A stretch of DNA of 10,875 nucleotides, taken from contig CAZVEV010000211.1 of the NCBI GenBank assembly GCA_964625865.1, positions 1 through 10,875 on the forward strand, written 5' to 3'. A program made the position numbers and the translations under genes. The notes under the pieces were generated by a model. It did no database searches. It had not been told where the DNA came from and saw nothing but the letters and a program-made list of their open reading frames with translations. Origin of the DNA: CAZVEV01 sp964625865 (lineage in GTDB: Bacteria > Planctomycetota > Phycisphaerae > SM23-33). Shown piece after piece: positions 6,690 through 10,875 of this stretch (positions are counted from its first letter, which is position 1; every line of letters starts with the position of its first letter).

Positions 6690-8573
6690 ATGGCCAAACG
6701 CACGTCACCGAAGAAGACCGCCAAGACAGCGAAGAAGACCTCCGCTTCCACGAAAGGCAGAGTCGGGAAGACCGCAGCGAAGGCCAGACCCAAAGCTGCG
6801 GCGACGAAGAAGGCGAAGAAGGCCACAAAGGCCAAGCCCGCCACGAAGGGCCGCTCACGGAAGAAGACCGCTCCGGCCGAGGCGAAACCCGCCCCTGCGG
6901 CGAAACCTGCCCCTGCGGCCAAGCCCGCCGCGCCGGCGAAGCGGCGCAAGAAGCCGTCGTACGCGACGGCCGAATCGATGGCCAAATCGCAGCGGAGCAT
7001 CTCGGTAAGCGAGTTCTTTGCGAAGAACCGCCATCTGCTGGGATTCGACAACCCGCGCAAGGCCCTGCTGACGACGATCAAGGAAGCCGTCGACAACGCC
7101 CTGGACGCCTGCGAGGAAGCGGGAATCCTGCCGGTGATCGGCATCGGTATAGAGCAACTCGGCGAGACGCATTTCCGCGTCTGGGTGCAGGACAACGGGC
7201 CGGGCATCGTCAAGAACCAGATCCCCAACATCTTCGGCAAGCTCCTGTACGGCAGCAAGTTCCACCGCCTGCGGATGAGCCGCGGGCAGCAGGGCATCGG
7301 CATCAGCGCGGCGGGCATGTACGGCCTGCTGACGACGGGCAAGGCCGTCGACATCGTCTCTCGCACCAGCAAGCGGGCCAACGCCCACCACTACGAACTG
7401 CAGATCGACACGCGGAAGAACAAGCCCGTGGTCATCCGCGACGATATTGTCGAGTGGGACGCCGACCATGGCACGCGGGTGGCGATCGAACTGGAGGCCC
7501 GCTACCAGCGCGGCCGCCAAAGCGTCGACGACTACCTCTCGCAGACCGCCATCGCCAACCCGCACGTTTCGCTGACGTACCACGCGCCGGACGGACGCGT
7601 CGAGGAGTATCCCTCGTCGGTCAAGGACTTGCCCCCCGTCGCCCGCGAGGTCCGCCCGCACCCGCACGGGGTCGAACTCGGCGTGCTGCTGAAGATGATG
7701 CAGGACTCCAAGTCGCGCCGCATCCAGAAGTTCCTCACCAGCGAGTTCTCGCGCGTCTCGCCTCGGGTGGCCAGGGCCATCCTCGAAACCGCCGGCGTGG
7801 ACGCCAAGCGCCGCCCCAGCCGCCTCAACGGCGAGGCCGCCAAGGCGATCTACCAGGCCATCGGCGCCGCGAAGATCATGGCCCCCGCGACCGACTGCGT
7901 CGTGCCCATCGGCGAGGACAAGCTCATCGCCGGACTCAAGCACGTCGTCGACGCGAGCTTCTACACCGCCGTCACGCGGAAGCCCGCCGTGTATCGGGGC
8001 AACCCGTTCATCATCGAGGCGGCGGTCGCCTACGGGCGCCCCGAGCCGAAGGCCGACCCCGACGCCGCCCCCGCCAAGCCCGCGAAGAAGAAGGCGGCCC
8101 CCGCCAACAGCGAGGAGACCCAACTGGCCAAGCTCATCCGTTTCGCCAACCGCGTGCCGCTGCAGTACCAGCAGGGGGCCTGCGCCATAAGCAAGTCCGT
8201 CGTCAAGATGAACTGGAAGTCGTACGGGCTGGCCCAGTCGCGCGGCGCCCTGCCGTCGGGCCCGCTGACGGTCGTGGTGCACATGGCCTCGGTGTGGGTG
8301 CCGTTTACCAGCGAGTCGAAGGAAGCCATCGCTTCGTACCCGGAGATCCTCAAAGAGATGCGGCTGGCCCTGCAGGAGTGCGGCCGCAAGCTCGGCCTGC
8401 ACGTCCGCAAGACCGTTCGGATCAAGCAGGAACTCAAGAAGCGCAGCTACATCGAGAAGTACATCCCGGCCATCGGCGAGGCCCTGCGCGACATCCTGGA
8501 CCTCGGCCCGCGCCAGGTGACCAAGGTCTGCACTGACCTGAAGGACGTCCTGGAGCGCAGCCGCAAGTTCTGA
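6690..8573 (+). CDS. top6B: DNA topoisomerase VI subunit B (Top6B) with histone-H1-like N-terminal tail
   Basis: Top6B is the ATPase subunit of type IIB topoisomerase VI, which with the Spo11-like Top6A passes one DNA duplex through another. The 627-residue protein is about 100 longer than the archaeal Sulfolobus subunit (about 530). Residues 1-90 are Lys/Ala/Pro-rich with AAKPAP repeats, like histone H1 tails. The GHKL ATPase follows: N-box KEAVDNALDACEEAG (131-145), QDNGPGI (167-173) and GQQGIGISAAGMYG (199-212). An H2TH region lies at about 340-400. The transducer domain includes RFANRVPLQYQQGACAISK (484-502) and SESKEAI with the switch lysine near 544. An Ala/Pro/Lys-rich insertion at about 450-477 interrupts the transducer. 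The ATG at 6690 has a weak GAAAGG site 8 nt upstream; the frame opens further upstream, but without family similarity. No Top6A gene is adjacent. The assignment is strong; the role of the tail is inferred. Confidence 0.93.
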   Translation: MAKRTSPKKTAKTAKKTSASTKGRVGKTAAKARPKAAATKKAKKATKAKPATKGRSRKKTAPAEAKPAPAAKPAPAAKPAAPAKRRKKPSYATAESMAKSQRSISVSEFFAKNRHLLGFDNPRKALLTTIKEAVDNALDACEEAGILPVIGIGIEQLGETHFRVWVQDNGPGIVKNQIPNIFGKLLYGSKFHRLRMSRGQQGIGISAAGMYGLLTTGKAVDIVSRTSKRANAHHYELQIDTRKNKPVVIRDDIVEWDADHGTRVAIELEARYQRGRQSVDDYLSQTAIANPHVSLTYHAPDGRVEEYPSSVKDLPPVAREVRPHPHGVELGVLLKMMQDSKSRRIQKFLTSEFSRVSPRVARAILETAGVDAKRRPSRLNGEAAKAIYQAIGAAKIMAPATDCVVPIGEDKLIAGLKHVVDASFYTAVTRKPAVYRGNPFIIEAAVAYGRPEPKADPDAAPAKPAKKKAAPANSEETQLAKLIRFANRVPLQYQQGACAISKSVVKMNWKSYGLAQSRGALPSGPLTVVVHMASVWVPFTSESKEAIASYPEILKEMRLALQECGRKLGLHVRKTVRIKQELKKRSYIEKYIPAIGEALRDILDLGPRQVTKVCTDLKDVLERSRKF

Positions 8574-8681
8574 GTATCGTCCCCCATGTGCAGGCAGGTC
8601 CGGGTGGAGGCGGCCCGCCAACCGCCGCGTGGCACCCGCGTCGCGGCTGAGGCGTTTGGAGCCCCCTGGCCGCCTTTAACG

Positions 8682-8709
8682 GGCCAAGACGCCCTCAAGG
8701 GTGTCGGCC
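8682..8709 (+). terminator. Bulged stem-loop downstream of top6B
   Basis: GGCC-AA-GACGCCC (8682-8694) pairs with GGGTGTC-GGCC (8699-8709) around a TCAA loop, with a 2-nt bulge and one G-U pair. It lies about 110 nt after the top6B stop. An A-rich rather than T-rich stretch follows, so it would be an atypical terminator at best. Confidence 0.35.
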
Positions 8710-8761
8710 GAAAGAAAACCCCGCAGGCCGCTTCTCTGTGCGTGCCAGGCGGTCTGGCTGT

Positions 8762-8794
8762 CCACGGAACCACGCGAGGTGTTCGGCTCCGTGG
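8762..8794 (+). repeat. Stem-loop directly before a dispersed repeat copy
   Basis: CCACGGAACC (8762-8771) pairs with GGCTCCGTGG (8785-8794) with one A-C mismatch and a 13-nt loop. The right arm forms the start of the repeat copy at 8789-8813. Confidence 0.45.
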
Positions 8795-8813
8795 CTTGAC
8801 GCGAAGCAGCGAT
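8789..8813 (+). repeat. Second copy of the dispersed repeat (first at 922-946)
   Basis: The segment CCGTGGCTTGACGCGAAGCA and the five bases after it match 922-946 at 21 of 25 positions, and all four differences are transitions. The right arm of the hairpin at 918-1004 is a further copy in reverse orientation. The shared core is TTGACGCGAAGC. All copies are intergenic. Confidence 0.55.
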
Positions 8814-8951
8814 CGACTCATTTCACCGAGGAGGCCAATCGCAAGCGACCCAAAGGGCTCTTGGAGTGGTTGAAATCAAGCGGGCCAGCGCGACGAGAAC
8901 CCGGATCCCCGTCGGGATCGAGAACATTCTGAAGAGTAAGGAATCACGACG

Positions 8952-10199
8952 ATGAGCAGAACAGCGACGATACGGGTGGCAGTCCTTACGGTCCTTTGCT
9001 GCGGCTGTGCAATAGCTGCCGCCAAACCGTTGAAGGTCTACATCCTGGCGGGGCAGTCCAATATGGAGGGGCATGCCAAGGTCGAGACGTTTGACTACAT
9101 CGGCGACGATCCGGCCACCGCGCCGCTGCTCAAGCAGATGCGAGGGGCGGACGGCAAGCCGCGCGTGTGCCGGAACGTCTGGATCTCGTATCTGACCGGC
9201 CCCCGCGACAACCCCGGCGAGGGGTTCGGCAAGTTGACGGCTGGGTACGGAGCCCGCAGGGACCCCACCGAAGACGGTGGCAAGATTGGCCCGGAGTTCA
9301 CGTTCGGCATCACGATGGCCAAGGCGACCGGCGGGCCGGTCCTGATTATCAAGACGGCGTGGGGGGGCAAGTCGCTGCATACTGACTTCCGCCCGCCCAG
9401 TGCGGGACCTTACGAGTTCAGCGAGGCCCAACTGGAGAGCTTCAAGAAGCGCGGCAAGGACGTCAAGCAGGCCAAGGTCGACAGGGCCGCCCGGACCGGC
9501 CACTACTACCGGCTGATGATCAAGCACGTCAAGTACGTGCTGGGCGACATCAAGCGGGTCGTGCCCACCTACGACGCGAAGCAGGGCTACGAGATCGCCG
9601 GGTTCGCCTGGTTCCAGGGCTGGAACGACATGGTCGACAGCGGCACGTATCCGGATCGCGGCAAGCCCGGGGTGGGGTACGCCAAATACGGCGAGTGGAT
9701 GGCGATGTTCATCCGCGACGTTCGCAAGGACCTGAACGCCCCGAAGATGCCGTTCGTGATCGGCGTGATGGGCGTCGGCGGGGTGATCGGGGCCGACTAC
9801 AATCCGCGGTACAAGACCACGCACGCGAACTTCCGCGCCGCGATGGCCGCACCGACCAAACTGCCCGAGTTCAAGGGCAACGTCGTCGCCGTCCGGACGG
9901 GGCTGTATTGGGACAAGCCGCTCCAGGCCATCGCCGACAAGTTCGGCCAAGTCAGGAAGATGAGCCACTACCTGCGGAGCAAGAGCAAGGGCCACGCCAA
10001 CGCCGACGGCAAGATGACGCCGGCCCAGCAGCGGGAGTATCTCAAGACGTATCGCGCGAAGGTGATCTCCGCGAAGGACGAAGCGACGTGGAAACGCGGC
10101 GCCTCCAACGCGGGCTACCACTACCTCGGCTGCGCCAAGACGATGGCCCTTATCGGCAAAGCCTTCGCCGAGGCCATTCTGGAGATGGAGAAGAAGTGA
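8952..10199 (+). CDS. Secreted sialate O-acetylesterase-like (SASA/DUF303) esterase
   Basis: This 415-residue protein begins with a signal peptide: a basic start, a hydrophobic core (VAVLTVLCCGCAIAAA) and likely cleavage near residue 24, so it is probably exported. No good lipobox is formed despite the cysteines. The SASA hydrolase signature LAGQSNMEGHAK (32-43) carries the nucleophile Ser36. The conserved PVLIIKTAWGGKSL (129-142) and GFAWFQGWNDMVD (217-229) blocks follow, and His390 in NAGYHYLG is the likely catalytic His. The family removes acetyl groups from sialic acids or from plant polysaccharides such as xylan (CE6-like); which applies here is unknown. The start ATG at 8952 has AAGGA 9 nt upstream. 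A short C-terminal Lys/Glu stretch ends the protein. The convergent XylR-type regulator at 10316 supports a carbohydrate role. Confidence 0.87.
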   Translation: MSRTATIRVAVLTVLCCGCAIAAAKPLKVYILAGQSNMEGHAKVETFDYIGDDPATAPLLKQMRGADGKPRVCRNVWISYLTGPRDNPGEGFGKLTAGYGARRDPTEDGGKIGPEFTFGITMAKATGGPVLIIKTAWGGKSLHTDFRPPSAGPYEFSEAQLESFKKRGKDVKQAKVDRAARTGHYYRLMIKHVKYVLGDIKRVVPTYDAKQGYEIAGFAWFQGWNDMVDSGTYPDRGKPGVGYAKYGEWMAMFIRDVRKDLNAPKMPFVIGVMGVGGVIGADYNPRYKTTHANFRAAMAAPTKLPEFKGNVVAVRTGLYWDKPLQAIADKFGQVRKMSHYLRSKSKGHANADGKMTPAQQREYLKTYRAKVISAKDEATWKRGASNAGYHYLGCAKTMALIGKAFAEAILEMEKK

Positions 10200-10220
10200 C
10201 CGGGTGAGCGGCCCCGGTCA
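10197..10220 (+). terminator. Stem-loop at the end of the esterase gene
   Basis: TGACCGGG (10197-10204) pairs perfectly with CCCGGTCA (10213-10220) around an 8-nt loop. The left arm contains the TGA stop codon. No T-run follows. Together with 10235-10254 it may mark the transcript end between convergent genes. Confidence 0.45.
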
Positions 10221-10234
10221 GCAGGACTGGGAAG

Positions 10235-10254
10235 GGGGACAGCCACCTGTCTCT
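10235..10254 (+). terminator. Second stem-loop in the convergent gap
   Basis: GGGGACAG (10235-10242) pairs with CTGTCTCT (10247-10254) around a CCAC loop, six Watson-Crick and two G-U pairs. Two smaller stems follow: GACGCC/GGCGTC (10273-10278/10287-10292) and ACCGC/GCGGT (10296-10300/10312-10316). The element could be a terminator or a REP-like intergenic repeat. Confidence 0.35.
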
Positions 10255-10315
10255 ACGCCGGTGATGTCCGCAGACGCCTCGCCCCTGGCGTCGAGACCGC
10301 TGGTGCTGTCGGCGG

Positions 10316-10875
10316 TCAGTTGCGGCGGCGTTGGCGGCGGTAGGCGCTGGGGGGGATCCCTTCGACGCGCAGGAAGATTTCATACATCCGTCGGGCGTCG
10401 TGGAAGCCGGCCTTGGAGGCCAGACGCTTGATCGGCGTCTTGGTTTCGACCAGGAGGCGCTTGGCCCGTTCGACCCGCAGGCGCACCAGTTCATCCTTGA
10501 TCGATCGCCCCAGCACAGTCCGGAACCGCCGCTCCAGCGTTCGCCTCGTCACGTGCGCCCCGACGGCGACGTCGGGGATCTTGATCGGCTCGTGGCTGTG
10601 ATCGGACATGAACCCCAACGCCCGGGCGACGATCGGATCGTCCACCGCCATCACGTCGCTGGACTGCCTGGCCACCAGCCCGGTCGGCTCGAGCAGGATC
10701 GGCTCGGTCGGTCCGGGCGCCCCGTCCATCATCTCGTCCAGCAGTTGGGCCGCCCTGAAGCCGACACGCTCGTACCCCATCTCGACGCTCGATAGGCTCG
10801 GGGTGGGATGGGCGCAGATCACTACTGTACCGTCAGTTTTGAATAATGGGGTTTGGGCTATTTGGCCGATCTCTT
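10316..10875 (-). CDS. XylR-type AraC-family transcription regulator, C-terminal part (runs off the window)
   Basis: The visible 185 residues are the C-terminal part of a regulator that fuses a LacI/periplasmic-binding-like sugar sensor to an AraC DNA-binding domain, as in E. coli XylR. The end of the sensor domain is seen in PSLSSVEMGYERVGFRAAQLLDEMMDG (about 25-51), EPTGLVARQSSD (62-73) and MAVDDPIVARALGFM (75-89). Two helix-turn-helix units follow: IPDVAVGAHVTRRTLERRFRTVLGRS (99-124) and TPIKRLASKAGFHDARRMYEIFLRVEG (146-172), then PPSAYRR. The frame has no stop between 10822 (an internal GTG that could pass for a start) and the window edge, so the gene starts outside. It probably responds to a sugar and binds DNA in the cytoplasm. 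It converges with the esterase gene, a plausible but unproven target. Confidence 0.88.
   Translation of the reverse strand, partial: EIGQIAQTPLFKTDGTVVICAHPTPSLSSVEMGYERVGFRAAQLLDEMMDGAPGPTEPILLEPTGLVARQSSDVMAVDDPIVARALGFMSDHSHEPIKIPDVAVGAHVTRRTLERRFRTVLGRSIKDELVRLRVERAKRLLVETKTPIKRLASKAGFHDARRMYEIFLRVEGIPPSAYRRQRRRN

Larger units (their letters stand above)
8574..8951. other. 378-bp intergenic region between top6B and the esterase gene
   Basis: No convincing gene is seen; the short open frames here lack a good ribosome binding site and recognisable sequence. It holds a stem-loop at 8682-8709, a stem-loop at 8762-8794 followed by a repeat copy at 8789-8813, and a 6-bp stem GATCCC/GGGATC (8904-8909/8914-8919) about 30 bases before the esterase start. 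The esterase promoter probably lies here, but I could not identify convincing -35/-10 boxes. Confidence 0.6.

Noticed and set aside
6506..7381. N-terminal extension of the CNT frame by 292 residues
   Set aside because: It crosses the promoter region and runs antisense to the start of top6B; the CNT family begins close to the ATG at 6505, which has its own ribosome binding site.
6855..8621. 588-residue open frame on the minus strand opposite top6B
   Set aside because: It is fully antisense to a gene with clear GHKL motifs; long antisense frames are expected at this GC content and the product shows no recognisable domain.
8586..8932. Short plus-strand ORFs (95 and 64 residues) between top6B and the esterase
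   Set aside because: No convincing ribosome binding site, no recognisable protein features, and they run across hairpins and the dispersed repeat.
9572..9583. Another GACGCGAAGCAG match inside the esterase gene
   Set aside because: It encodes an ordinary stretch (YDAKQGY) and lacks the CCGTGG flank, so it is most likely coincidence rather than a repeat copy.
1..10875. CRISPR array, tRNA, rRNA, tmRNA or insertion sequence
   Set aside because: I looked for regularly spaced repeats, cloverleaf-like segments, transposase motifs and a tmRNA near smpB and found none that I could support.

Overview
The window is GC-rich bacterial DNA with densely packed genes. The best guess is a planctomycete, probably of the Phycisphaerae type. 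The reasons are a sialate O-acetylesterase-like secreted esterase next to a XylR-type AraC regulator, a bacterial topoisomerase VI B subunit with a histone-like tail, and otherwise ordinary bacterial housekeeping genes (fmt, rsmB, smpB). This placement is inferred from gene content; no rRNA or tRNA gene is present to confirm it.

Layout: (1) 1-902, plus strand: the C-terminal part of a sodium-coupled NSS/SLC6-type transporter with an in-frame TAG at 23-25, overlapped by a 58-residue MetS-like small membrane subunit. (2) 903-1026: the gap between convergent genes, filled by a 12-bp tandem duplication and a 33-bp-stem hairpin. (3) 1027-3857, minus strand: a translation-linked operon fmt > rsmB > smpB with a candidate promoter before fmt. 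(4) 3976-6505, minus strand: a divergent CNT-family transporter followed by a GAF plus HD-GYP c-di-GMP phosphodiesterase. (5) 6506-6689: a divergent promoter region. (6) 6690-8573, plus strand: topoisomerase VI subunit B with a Lys/Ala/Pro tail and no A subunit beside it. (7) 8574-8951: a 378-bp gap with hairpins and a second copy of the repeat seen at 922. (8) 8952-10199, plus strand: a secreted SASA-family esterase. (9) 10200-10315: a hairpin-rich convergent gap. (10) 10316-10875, minus strand: the C-terminal part of a XylR-type AraC regulator that runs off the window.

How the genes fit together: Fmt formylates initiator Met-tRNA, RsmB methylates 16S rRNA and SmpB works in ribosome rescue, so the minus-strand operon is a translation module. 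The NSS/MetS pair and the CNT protein are sodium-driven importers. The esterase and the regulator fit carbohydrate scavenging. The unusual items are the Top6B with its basic tail and internal insertion, the altered substrate motif in the CNT transporter, and the large hairpin that belongs to a small dispersed repeat family. I see no CRISPR array, complete mobile element, tRNA or rRNA.
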